A stretch of DNA of 64,000 nucleotides from an uncultured Lentibacter sp. (GTDB lineage: Bacteria; Pseudomonadota; Alphaproteobacteria; Rhodobacterales; Rhodobacteraceae): positions 103,206 to 167,205 of the forward strand of contig NZ_CAKZKL010000004.1 in the NCBI RefSeq assembly GCF_937123735.1. The letters run 5' to 3'. This document shows, in pieces, positions 57,801 through 64,000 of this stretch. The notes under the pieces were generated by a model. It did not search any database. It saw only the letters and a program-made list of their open reading frames with translations, and was not told the DNA's origin. Made by a program: the position numbers and the translations under genes. Position 1 is the stretch's first letter, and the number at the start of each line of letters is the position of its first letter.

Positions 57801-58745
57801 TCAACCATTCAGAGCGTCAAGCGCCGCTGTCATGTCCTCCGGCGCGCCGATCGTGCGGCAGCTGATCTCTTTATTGATCCGCCGCACCATGCCCGAGAGC
57901 GCCTTGCCCGCGCCGATTTCCCAGATCTCGCCGATGCCTTGGCGCGCGCCCATGTAGAGCACGCTCTCGCGCCAGCGCACCGAGCCTGTGACCTGCTCCA
58001 CCAGGAGATCGCGGATCATGGCAGGATCCGAGACCGCCTCGGCGCGCACATTGGCCACCAGCGGCACGGCGGGTGCCTTGATTGTAACCCCTGCCAGCGC
58101 CTCGGCCATCACATCGGCGGCGGGCTGCATGAGGGCGCAGTGAAACGGCGCGCTCACCGGCAGCAACATGGCGCGTTTGGCCCCTGCGGCTTTGGCCAGA
58201 TCAAGGGCGCGCTCCACAGCCGCCTTATGGCCGGAGACCACAACCTGGCTGGGGTCGTTGTCGTTTGCAGCCTGACAAACCTCGCCCTGTGCCGCCTCGG
58301 CCGCCACGGCCTGAGCCGCGGCAAAATCAAGCCCCAAGAGCGCCGCCATCGCGCCGACACCCACAGGCACCGCCTCTTGCATGGCCTTGCCACGGATGCG
58401 CAGCAAGCGCGCAGTATCGGCCAGGGTGAGCGCGCCGGCGGCCGCCAGAGCCGAATATTCGCCCAGTGAATGGCCCGCGACCAGGCTGGCATCAGTGATG
58501 CTAACGCCTTCGGCCTCTAGCGCGCGCAGGGCGGCCAGCGAGGTCGCCATCAGCGCCGGTTGGGCGTTTTGGGTGAGCGTGAGGGTCTCGATATCGCCCT
58601 CCCAGATCAGCGCGCTGAGCTTTTCGCTCAGGGCTTCGTCCACCTCGTCAAACACGGCTTTTGCCGCAGGATAGGCTGCGGCCAGCGCCTGCCCCATGCC
58701 GATGGTCTGGGCGCCCTGCCCGGGAAATACGAATGCGCGGCTCAT
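57801..58745 (-). CDS. fabD: Malonyl-CoA:ACP transacylase
   Basis: Loads malonyl groups onto ACP. The 314-residue enzyme has the FPGQGAQTIGMG start loop (7-18), the nucleophile elbow GHSLGEYSAL (Ser93), the catalytic His in VSAPFHCALMQPA (about 205) and the QVTGSVRWRESV segment. ATG MSRAFVFPGQG follows GGGGGCAAG. First gene of the fabD-fabG-acpP-fabF-mltG set. Confidence 0.96.
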   Translation of the reverse strand: MSRAFVFPGQGAQTIGMGQALAAAYPAAKAVFDEVDEALSEKLSALIWEGDIETLTLTQNAQPALMATSLAALRALEAEGVSITDASLVAGHSLGEYSALAAAGALTLADTARLLRIRGKAMQEAVPVGVGAMAALLGLDFAAAQAVAAEAAQGEVCQAANDNDPSQVVVSGHKAAVERALDLAKAAGAKRAMLLPVSAPFHCALMQPAADVMAEALAGVTIKAPAVPLVANVRAEAVSDPAMIRDLLVEQVTGSVRWRESVLYMGARQGIGEIWEIGAGKALSGMVRRINKEISCRTIGAPEDMTAALDALNG

Positions 58746-58802
58746 CTTGCCCCCCTCACTTGTTTTGACAGCAATTAGCCCGAAGCGCACCGTGCCCGCA
58801 AC

Positions 58803-58832
58803 GAAAAAGGCCCGCGCGGGGGCGCTGGCCTT
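58803..58832 (-). terminator. Terminator of the two-helix membrane protein gene
   Basis: Read leftward, AAGGCC / GGCCTT outer arms (58827-58832 / 58807-58812) around a GC-rich interior are followed by five T's. It separates the upstream membrane-protein gene (ending at 58856) from fabD. Confidence 0.65.
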
Positions 58833-58855
58833 CGGTATCTTATGGGGAAAACGGC

Positions 58856-59353
58856 TTAAGCGGTGCGCGCAAAGCTCGGGCCGAGGGCGGCGCGCAGGGC
58901 GTCAAGCTCTTCCACCTCTGCCCCCAGCGGCAGCTCGACAACCACGCGCCCCTGATGATCGCGGGCTATGAAAACCCCTTCGCGCACATCCACTTCACTC
59001 AGCGAGTCATAAGAGAAGCTCTCTTTGCGGGTGATGCGTCCGAAATCATTGCGCTCGATCAACTCCAGGCGCTCGGCACGCGGATCCAGCGTCACCTCCG
59101 GATAGGAGCGGCGCATGGGCGCCAGCAACGCCAGGCCCGCAACAATCGAGGTGGCTGTCATAAAGAGCTTCACCAGCTGCGCCCCTTGGTCCCAGCTCGA
59201 GCCCGGCACGGCCCAAAGCCCGAGCGCAAACAGCAAGAGCACCGCGCCGGCAAAGCCGTTAAACAGCCGTAAGGGCGGCAGGCTCTGGACGGCATGAAGC
59301 CCCCCGGCCGGCGCAAGAGGTTGGGTTTGTGTCTGGGCTATCGCATTCTGCAT
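58856..59353 (-). CDS. Two-helix membrane protein, conserved hypothetical
   Basis: A 165-residue protein with a Gln/Thr/Pro-rich start (1-27), two transmembrane helices (about 34-50, FAGAVLLLFALGLWAVP, and 60-80, LVKLFMTATSIVAGLALLAP) and a cytosolic beta-rich domain (about 88-160) with TLDPRAERLELIERNDFGRI and DSLSEVDVREGVFI. The latter resembles PH-like membrane-associated domains, though I cannot name a family. ATG MQNAIAQTQTQ is the first that gives a membrane-protein-like N-terminus. Divergent from rpsF; function unknown. Confidence 0.7.
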   Translation of the reverse strand: MQNAIAQTQTQPLAPAGGLHAVQSLPPLRLFNGFAGAVLLLFALGLWAVPGSSWDQGAQLVKLFMTATSIVAGLALLAPMRRSYPEVTLDPRAERLELIERNDFGRITRKESFSYDSLSEVDVREGVFIARDHQGRVVVELPLGAEVEELDALRAALGPSFARTA

Positions 59354-59666
59354 GGTTCTGTCTCTTTTCCCGATCCGGCGGCTTCTGCGCCTGTGACAAC
59401 TGATATGATCCAAGAGTTGCCGCAGCATTGGGCAAAACCATGGGGCAAATGGGGAATCTTCGGGGCGAATTGTTAAGAAATAAGGAAAAATCAAGGCAAG
59501 CCCCCCGCAAAGCCGGGGGCTGCGGCCATTCAGCCTTGCGGCCCTGCGCAAAACGGGGTAAGCGCAGCCACCTTCTGTATAAATACAAACCGCGCAGCTC
59601 TCGTGGATGGGTCGCAGAAGGCTCATATGACCCTCCTATGAAATGCGCACGAAAAAGGAAAAGCAC
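59354..59666. other. Divergent control region before rpsF
   Basis: 313 bases without a supported gene. It contains an AT-rich block with TTAAGAAATAAGG (59473-59485), a hairpin AGCCCCC / GGGGGCT near 59499-59521, and TATAAAT (59578-59584), a good -10 candidate for rpsF. The leader after it could bind S6:S18 for autoregulation, as known in many bacteria, but I could not fold the published motif by eye. Confidence 0.45.
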
Positions 59667-60017
59667 ATGCCGCTCTATGAGCATGTTTTCATCATGCGTC
59701 AGGACCTGTCCAACACGCAAGCCGAAGGCCTTATCGAACATTTCAGCACCGTCCTCGCCGACAACGGCGGCTCTGTCTCAGAGACCGAGTATTGGGGTGT
59801 GAAAACAATGGCCTACAAGATCAACAAAAACCGCAAGGGCCATTACGCCTATCTGCGCACCGACGCCCCGGCGACGGCTGTTCAGGAGATGGAACGCCTC
59901 ATGCGCCTGCATGATGACGTGATGCGCATCCTGACCATCAAGGTTGATGCCCACGAAGAAGGCCCCTCGGCCCAAATGCAAAAACGTGAAGAGCGCCGCG
60001 AGCGCCGTCCCGCATAA
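59667..60017 (+). CDS. rpsF: 30S ribosomal protein S6
   Basis: A 116-residue S6 protein: MPLYEHVFIMRQDLSNTQAE start, the YWGVKTMAYKINKNRKGHYA block (about 43-62) and VMRILTIKVDAHEEGPS (about 88-104), then a basic tail. Binds 16S rRNA with S18. A good ribosome site (AGGAAAAG) precedes this ATG; the upstream in-frame ATG eight codons earlier is not used by homologues. First gene of rpsF-rpsR-rplI. Confidence 0.97.
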   Translation: MPLYEHVFIMRQDLSNTQAEGLIEHFSTVLADNGGSVSETEYWGVKTMAYKINKNRKGHYAYLRTDAPATAVQEMERLMRLHDDVMRILTIKVDAHEEGPSAQMQKREERRERRPA

Positions 60018-60033
60018 GAAAGGATTGTAAACC

Positions 60034-60261
60034 ATGGCTGCAAAACCATTTTTCCGCCGTCGCAAAGTTTGCCCTTTCTCAGGGGATAACGCGCCGAAGA
60101 TCGACTACAAAGACACGAAACTGCTCCAGCGCTACATTTCCGAGCGTGGCAAGATCGTGCCGTCCCGTATCACCGCCGTTTCGGCCAAGAAGCAACGCGA
60201 GCTGGCCCGTGCCATCAAGCGCGCCCGCTTCCTCGCCCTGCTGCCCTACGCCGTGAAATAA
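60034..60261 (+). CDS. rpsR: 30S ribosomal protein S18
   Basis: A 75-residue basic protein with the usual S18 pattern: [20 protein letters not shown] (about 11-30), [20 protein letters not shown] (about 30-49) and [20 protein letters not shown]. Binds the 30S platform together with S6. Begins 16 bases after rpsF and precedes rplI by 12, so the three form one operon. Confidence 0.97.
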
Positions 60262-60273
60262 GGAGAACCTATC

Positions 60274-60891
60274 ATGCAAGTTATCCTTCTCGAACGCGTG
60301 GCCAAGCTCGGCCAGATGGGCGATGTCGTCGATGTGAAACCGGGCTATGCGCGCAACTATCTTCTGCCACAGAAGAAAGCGCTGACCGCCTCACAAGCTA
60401 ATATTGCCGATTTCGAAGCCCAAAAGGCGCAGCTTGAGGCCCAAAACCTCGAGACCAAGAAAGAAGCCGAAGACATGGCCGCCCGCCTGGATGGCCAGCA
60501 GTTTGTGGTGATTCGTCAGGCCTCTGACGGTGGGTCGCTCTACGGCTCAGTCACCCCGCGTGACGCGGCCGAAGCGGCCACAGAAGCCGGCTTCACGATT
60601 GATCGCAAGCAGGTCTCTGTGGAAGCGCCAATCAAATACCTGGGTGTGCACAACATGTTCGTGCGCCTGCACCCAGAGGTCTCCGCACGGATCGAAATCA
60701 ACGTGGCCCGCTCCGCTGAGGAAGCCGAGCTGCAAGCCTCCGGCAAATCGATCCAGGAACTCGCTGCTGAGGCGGAAGCCGAAGCCGAGTTCGAAATCGC
60801 CGAATTGTTTGATGACATCGGGGCCGCGGCCAACGACGATGACGACACGGGCCCAGCCCCTGCCGCAGAAGAGACAAGCGAAGAGAGCTGA
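60274..60891 (+). CDS. rplI: 50S ribosomal protein L9
   Basis: A 205-residue L9. The N-terminal 23S-binding domain [20 protein letters not shown] with [20 protein letters not shown] is typical, followed by the long connecting helix (about 43-75) and the C-terminal domain (about 76-150). An acidic tail rich in Ala, Glu and Asp (about 150-205) makes it longer than the 149-residue E. coli protein, as is common in alphaproteobacteria. Ends the ribosomal operon before a clear terminator. Confidence 0.96.
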   Translation: MQVILLERVAKLGQMGDVVDVKPGYARNYLLPQKKALTASQANIADFEAQKAQLEAQNLETKKEAEDMAARLDGQQFVVIRQASDGGSLYGSVTPRDAAEAATEAGFTIDRKQVSVEAPIKYLGVHNMFVRLHPEVSARIEINVARSAEEAELQASGKSIQELAAEAEAEAEFEIAELFDDIGAAANDDDDTGPAPAAEETSEES

Positions 60892-60915
60892 GAAGCGCCC
60901 CTGCGCTGATACAGA

Positions 60916-60948
60916 AAGCCGCGCCCCGCAAGGAGCGCGGCTTTTTCT
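60916..60948 (+). terminator. Intrinsic terminator of rpsF-rpsR-rplI
   Basis: A 9-bp perfect stem AAGCCGCGC / GCGCGGCTT (60916-60924 / 60935-60943) followed by TTTCTT, 24 bases after the rplI stop. Confidence 0.85.
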
Positions 60949-61012
60949 TGACCTTGCCCGCAGAAGCCAAGCGCCTATAGTCGGCGCGAAACTTCAGCAA
61001 CAAGGCCAAGAC

Positions 61013-62110
61013 ATGCCCCTCCCCGACCCGATCCAAGCGCGCCTGCTGGCGATGCTGCACAACCGCACCGACACCTTGCAAGCCGGTGACCCTGTGCCAG
61101 AACCGCTGGTGCTGTCTTCGGCCTTCTCCCTGCCGCAAACGCCCGCTCCCAACCGCACCTATGCGCGCTTTACCAACCCCACAATCGAGGCAACAGAGGC
61201 CCGCTTGAGCGCTCTGGAAGCCGCACCCTGCCTTCTCTTCCCTTCGGGCATGGGCGCCTATTCGGCGGCGCTCATGGCGCTGCTCAAAGCCGGCGACACA
61301 GTGCTGATGCTCTCGGATGGCTACTACGCGGCGCGCAACCTCGTCTCTGACATCATGGCCCCCTTCGGGCTCACATTGCGCAGCTGCCCCGCCGCAGAGG
61401 TTCTCACCACCGACCTGACGGGCCTGGCCGCCGTGGTTGTGGAAACCCCCTCCAATCCGGGGCTGGATGTGATCGACATCGCCGCCCTCTCCGCGCGCTG
61501 CCGGGCGGCCGGAGCCACATTGCTGGTGGACAACACGGTCTGCACCCCGCTGCTGCAACAACCGCTCGATCTGGGGGCCGATATCGTCATTGTCTCCGAC
61601 ACCAAGGCCATGGCAGGCCACACCGACCTGCTGATGGGCCATGTGGCGAGCCGCGACACCGCCTATATGGAGCGGCTCTTGAGCGTGCGCAATCTGACCG
61701 GCAACATCCCGGCGCCCCATGAGGCCTGGCTGTTGTTGCGCGGGCTGGAAACCGTGGAACTGCGCCTTGAACGCATGTGCGCCAACGCCCGCGCCGCGCT
61801 GCCCCTGCTGAAGGCCAGCCCGGCGGTGCAAGACCTCCTCTATCCCACGCCCCACCCGCAGGCCCTTGATACGGGCTTTCTCATCGGCGCCTGCTTTGCC
61901 GATGCCGCCACAGCCGACCAGTTTCTCAAAGACGCAGGCTTTGCGGCGATGACAAGCTTTGGCGGGCTGCACAGCTCCGGCGACAGACGGGCCCGTTGGG
62001 GCGATGCGGTGCCAGAAGGGTTTTTACGGCTGAGTTTTGGTATTGAACCCACCCAAGCCCTTACCGAAAACCTCACCAAAGCCCTCAAAAACCTCCCCGC
62101 CGCAGGATAA
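61013..62110 (+). CDS. Cys/Met metabolism PLP-dependent enzyme (cystathionine gamma-lyase/synthase-like)
   Basis: A 365-residue trans-sulfuration-family protein. RTYARFTNPTIEATEARLSA (about 48-67), FPSGMGAYSAALMALLKAGD (76-95), ETPSNPGLDVID and the PLP lysine segment SDTKAMAGHTDLLMGH (Lys198) are in the family order, and LHSSGDRRARWGDAVPEGFL near the end contains the substrate-side arginine region. It is shorter than most (about 380-400). Which reaction it performs (gamma-lyase, gamma-synthase, beta-lyase) cannot be told. Start ATG follows AAGG; the longer frame runs into rplI antiphase and is rejected. Repeat copy D lies 17 bases past the stop. Confidence 0.86.
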   Translation: MPLPDPIQARLLAMLHNRTDTLQAGDPVPEPLVLSSAFSLPQTPAPNRTYARFTNPTIEATEARLSALEAAPCLLFPSGMGAYSAALMALLKAGDTVLMLSDGYYAARNLVSDIMAPFGLTLRSCPAAEVLTTDLTGLAAVVVETPSNPGLDVIDIAALSARCRAAGATLLVDNTVCTPLLQQPLDLGADIVIVSDTKAMAGHTDLLMGHVASRDTAYMERLLSVRNLTGNIPAPHEAWLLLRGLETVELRLERMCANARAALPLLKASPAVQDLLYPTPHPQALDTGFLIGACFADAATADQFLKDAGFAAMTSFGGLHSSGDRRARWGDAVPEGFLRLSFGIEPTQALTENLTKALKNLPAAG

Positions 62111-62127
62111 GCCCCCCCTTCTCTTTT

Positions 62128-62211
62128 GGTCAAAAATACCTCGGGGGGGGCTTCCAAAGGAAGCGGGGGGGCAGCGCCCCCCCCTTGGTCGCATAAGGCT
62201 TGGCCTTATGC
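62128..62211 (+). repeat. Tripartite intergenic hairpin repeat, copy D
   Basis: Leader GGTCAAAAATACCTCGGGGG (62128-62147, its first 15 bases identical to copy A), stem GCTTCC-AAA-GGAAGC (62150-62164), G/C stem with AGC loop (62165-62172 / 62176-62183) and a 9-bp third stem GCATAAGGC-TTG-GCCTTATGC (62191-62211). It lies between the converging PLP-enzyme and tig genes. Confidence 0.78.
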
Positions 62212-62281
62212 GAAACCATATTTCACCCTGCCCGTGCGAGGCCGCGCCCGTTCTGGCCAGACGGCAGTGCCTCTGCCAGAC

Positions 62282-62311
62282 AAAAAAAGGGCCGCGCTTC
62301 AGGCGCGGCCC
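62282..62311 (-). terminator. Intrinsic terminator of tig
   Basis: Read leftward, GGGCCGCGC / GCGCGGCCC (62303-62311 with 62289-62297) over a 5-base loop, followed by seven T's, 22 bases beyond the tig stop. Confidence 0.88.
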
Positions 62312-62333
62312 ATAGATTTCTGCTCACGCAAGC

Positions 62334-63668
62334 TTATTCGTCGTCAAGAGCGTCCACGGCTTTTTGCAAGTCGTCCTTGCTGACTTCTTTGTCTTTCACC
62401 GTGGCAAGCTCGAAGGCATAGTCGATGACCTTGTCTTCAAACAACGGGGCGCGCAGCTGCTGTTGCATCTGCTGGTTCTGCTGGACAAATTCAAAGAACT
62501 GGCGCTCTTGGCCCGGGTATTGGCGGGCCTGGTTCATGATCGCCTGCGTCATCTCCGCATCCGTCACCTGCACCTCTGCCTTCTGGCCCAGCTCGGCCAG
62601 CAAAAGGCCCAGCCGCACGCGGCGTCCGGCAAGCTTGAGGTGCTCTTCGGTCGGTGAAATCTCGGGGTGATCATGGCCCTGAACGTCAGGGTTTTCATCA
62701 TGCCAGAGCTGGTGGGCAATCTGGCCGGCTTCCGCATCGAGCAGCGAGGGCGGCAAATCAAAGCTCACCATCTTGTCCAGCGCATCCAGCAACGAGCGCT
62801 TCATCACGGCGCGCGCGGCACCGGCATATTCACCTTCCAGGCGCTCGGCGATCTGGCCTTTGAGCGCGGCGAGGTCTTCTGCGCCAAACTTCGTTGCCAG
62901 CTCATCGTTCAGCTCAGCGGCCTTGGGCTCTTTCACCTCTTTGACGGTGCATTCAAAAACCGCCGCCTTGCCCGCGAGATGCTCGGCCTGATACTCCTCA
63001 GGGAAGTTCACTTCGACGTTTTTCTCTTCGCCAGCCTTCACGCCCACGAGCTGCTCTTCAAAGCCCGGAATGAAGCTGTTGGAGCCCAGAACGAGCGGAT
63101 AATCTTCTGCCGCGCCGCCCTCAAAGGCCTCGCCATCCACCTTGCCCAGAAAGTCGATCACAACCTGATCGCCGTCTTTGGCCTTGGAGCCTTTCTTGCG
63201 CGGCTCGAAGTTTTGCGCGGTTTCCGCCAACGAGGCCAGCGCTTCGTCAACTTCGCTGTCACCGGCTTTGACAACCATACGCTCAAGCTTGATGGATTTC
63301 AGGTCAACCTCTGGAATTTCGGGCAGCGCCTCATATTCCATGGACACGGCCACATCATCGCCCAGCGTCCAGTTTTCGCCATCGACCATTTCAACCTTCG
63401 GCTGCATGGCGGGACGGTCACCGGAGGCTTCAAAATGCGCCTGCATAGCGCCGTCGATGCTTTCCTGCATGGCTTCGCCCATGACCTTGTCGCCAAACTG
63501 CTTTTTGAGCAGCGCCATTGGCACCTTGCCCTTGCGGAAGCCCTTCATTTCGATGTCAGGCTGCGCTTCTTTGAGCTTTTCGTCCACTTTCGCATCCAGC
63601 TCCGCAGATGTGAGCGTGATGGTATAGGCGCGCTTGAGGCCTTCGTTCAGGGTCTCGGTGACCTGCAT
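62334..63668 (-). CDS. tig: Trigger factor
   Basis: Ribosome-bound chaperone and prolyl isomerase. The 444-residue protein has the N-terminal ribosome-binding domain starting [20 protein letters not shown] and containing the signature [20 protein letters not shown] (about 41-60), the FKBP-type middle domain (about 150-245, [20 protein letters not shown]) and the helical C-terminal arms ending in an acidic tail. AAGGATGACAAC precedes the ATG. A longer in-frame extension runs through a non-coding direct repeat and is rejected. Confidence 0.95.
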   Translation of the reverse strand: MQVTETLNEGLKRAYTITLTSAELDAKVDEKLKEAQPDIEMKGFRKGKVPMALLKKQFGDKVMGEAMQESIDGAMQAHFEASGDRPAMQPKVEMVDGENWTLGDDVAVSMEYEALPEIPEVDLKSIKLERMVVKAGDSEVDEALASLAETAQNFEPRKKGSKAKDGDQVVIDFLGKVDGEAFEGGAAEDYPLVLGSNSFIPGFEEQLVGVKAGEEKNVEVNFPEEYQAEHLAGKAAVFECTVKEVKEPKAAELNDELATKFGAEDLAALKGQIAERLEGEYAGAARAVMKRSLLDALDKMVSFDLPPSLLDAEAGQIAHQLWHDENPDVQGHDHPEISPTEEHLKLAGRRVRLGLLLAELGQKAEVQVTDAEMTQAIMNQARQYPGQERQFFEFVQQNQQMQQQLRAPLFEDKVIDYAFELATVKDKEVSKDDLQKAVDALDDE

Positions 63669-63807
63669 GTTGTCATCCTTTGCATTATGGCATTGCGTCA
63701 CGAGCCAGCGCCCGCGCGCCAGCCAAATCTGCGCCCTTCTAGGGGGGGTGCGCGCGTGATGCAAGGGGGATCGGCGGGGTTGGGCGCAGTTTTCGCACTG
63801 GGATCGG

Positions 63808-64000
63808 GCAAAGCGCGGGGGTCGGGCCAGAACAGATGCGCGGCGGTTCTGCTTGCGATACCAATCAAGGGAGATGGTGGGTCGTGAGAGGCGCAAACTC
63901 CCGACCAGAGCGCTCTTGCGCAAGCAAAGCGCGGGGGTCGGGCCAGAACAGATGCGCGGCGGTTCTGCTTGCGATACCAATCAAGGGAGATGGTGGGTCG
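63808..64000. repeat. Direct repeat upstream of tig, 116-bp period (cut by window edge)
   Basis: Bases 63808-63884 recur at 63924-64000 without a visible change, a 77-base repeat with a 116-base period; the second copy reaches the window end and may continue. The unit contains GGGTCGGGCCAGAACAGATG and ACCAATCAAGGGAGATGG. A separate 39-base spacer (63885-63923) lies between copies. The period is not a multiple of three and the translated frames look non-coding. The rest of the 332-base stretch upstream of tig (63669-63807) shows no gene. Confidence 0.8.

Noticed and set aside
60530..61012. N-terminal extension of the PLP enzyme by 161 codons
   Set aside because: Overlaps rplI out of frame and spans its terminator; the family start is at 61013.
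63669..63980. N-terminal extension of trigger factor by 104 residues
   Set aside because: Runs through the direct repeat, lacks family likeness, and the ATG at 63668 has a good ribosome site and the standard N-terminus.

Overview
The window reads as chromosome from an alphaproteobacterium of the Rhodobacterales (Roseobacter-type). The evidence is the high-GC coding style, an SOS box of the alphaproteobacterial form GTTC-N7-GTTC in front of uvrA, a B12-dependent class II ribonucleotide reductase, paired dimethylglycine-dehydrogenase-like flavoproteins, an RTX protein ending in a Hint domain, and gene neighbourhoods usual in that order. I see no insertion sequence, prophage, CRISPR array, rRNA operon or plasmid gene. 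About 90 percent is ordinary core metabolism and cell-envelope coding.

Layout. 1-3.7 kb: xerD (cut by the window edge), a secreted hypothetical protein and a 49-residue membrane protein on the minus strand, divergent from aroK-aroB. 3.8-9.5 kb: two divergent FAD/GcvT-type methylamine dehydrogenases sharing a promoter region, followed by a molybdenum-cofactor-type nucleotidyltransferase. 9.6-13.9 kb: a large RTX/cadherin-like/Hint protein, about 0.9 kb without a recognisable gene, and tRNA-Leu(CAA). 14-17.8 kb: yqaA-dsbB, then an Lrp regulator divergent from arginase and ornithine cyclodeaminase (arginine to proline). 17.9-23.4 kb: nrdJ, tRNA-Pro(TGG), and zapA with a coiled-coil partner. 23.6-28.2 kb: tkt, a DUF808 protein, gap and a 47-residue membrane protein. 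28.2-35.1 kb: coaD, a CBS protein, and a LysR regulator divergent from a valine-catabolic set (mmsA, acyl-CoA dehydrogenase, 3-hydroxyisobutyryl-CoA hydrolase, mmsB). 35.5-48 kb: a DUF2892 protein, uvrA, a rhodanese, a methyltransferase with lpdA, DUF924, an MFS carrier, queA and an AsmA-like giant. 48.1-53.5 kb: bcp, DUF455, M23 peptidase-bactofilin, a DHA2 MFS carrier and an HNH protein. 53.9-58.7 kb: the fatty-acid cluster fabD-fabG-acpP-fabF with mltG. 59.3-63.7 kb: a small membrane protein, rpsF-rpsR-rplI, a Cys/Met-metabolism PLP enzyme and tig. The last 200 bases hold a direct repeat.

The most interesting material is non-coding. (1) Two intergenic elements of 136 and 137 bp (15139-15274 and 35259-35395) share flanks and a core of three GTGCAC palindromes spaced exactly 11 bp apart, clamped by complementary G and C runs. 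A third site (38739-38785) has the same layout, three 11-bp repeats between C and G runs, with a different repeat word. (2) Four tripartite hairpin elements with an invariant AGC loop sit at gene 3' ends, each pointing at the end of a minus-strand gene. (3) Several strong palindromes (41313-41358, 57751-57795) and a paired CGAC-N7-GTCG site lie in control regions. Their function is unknown to me, and no database could be searched.
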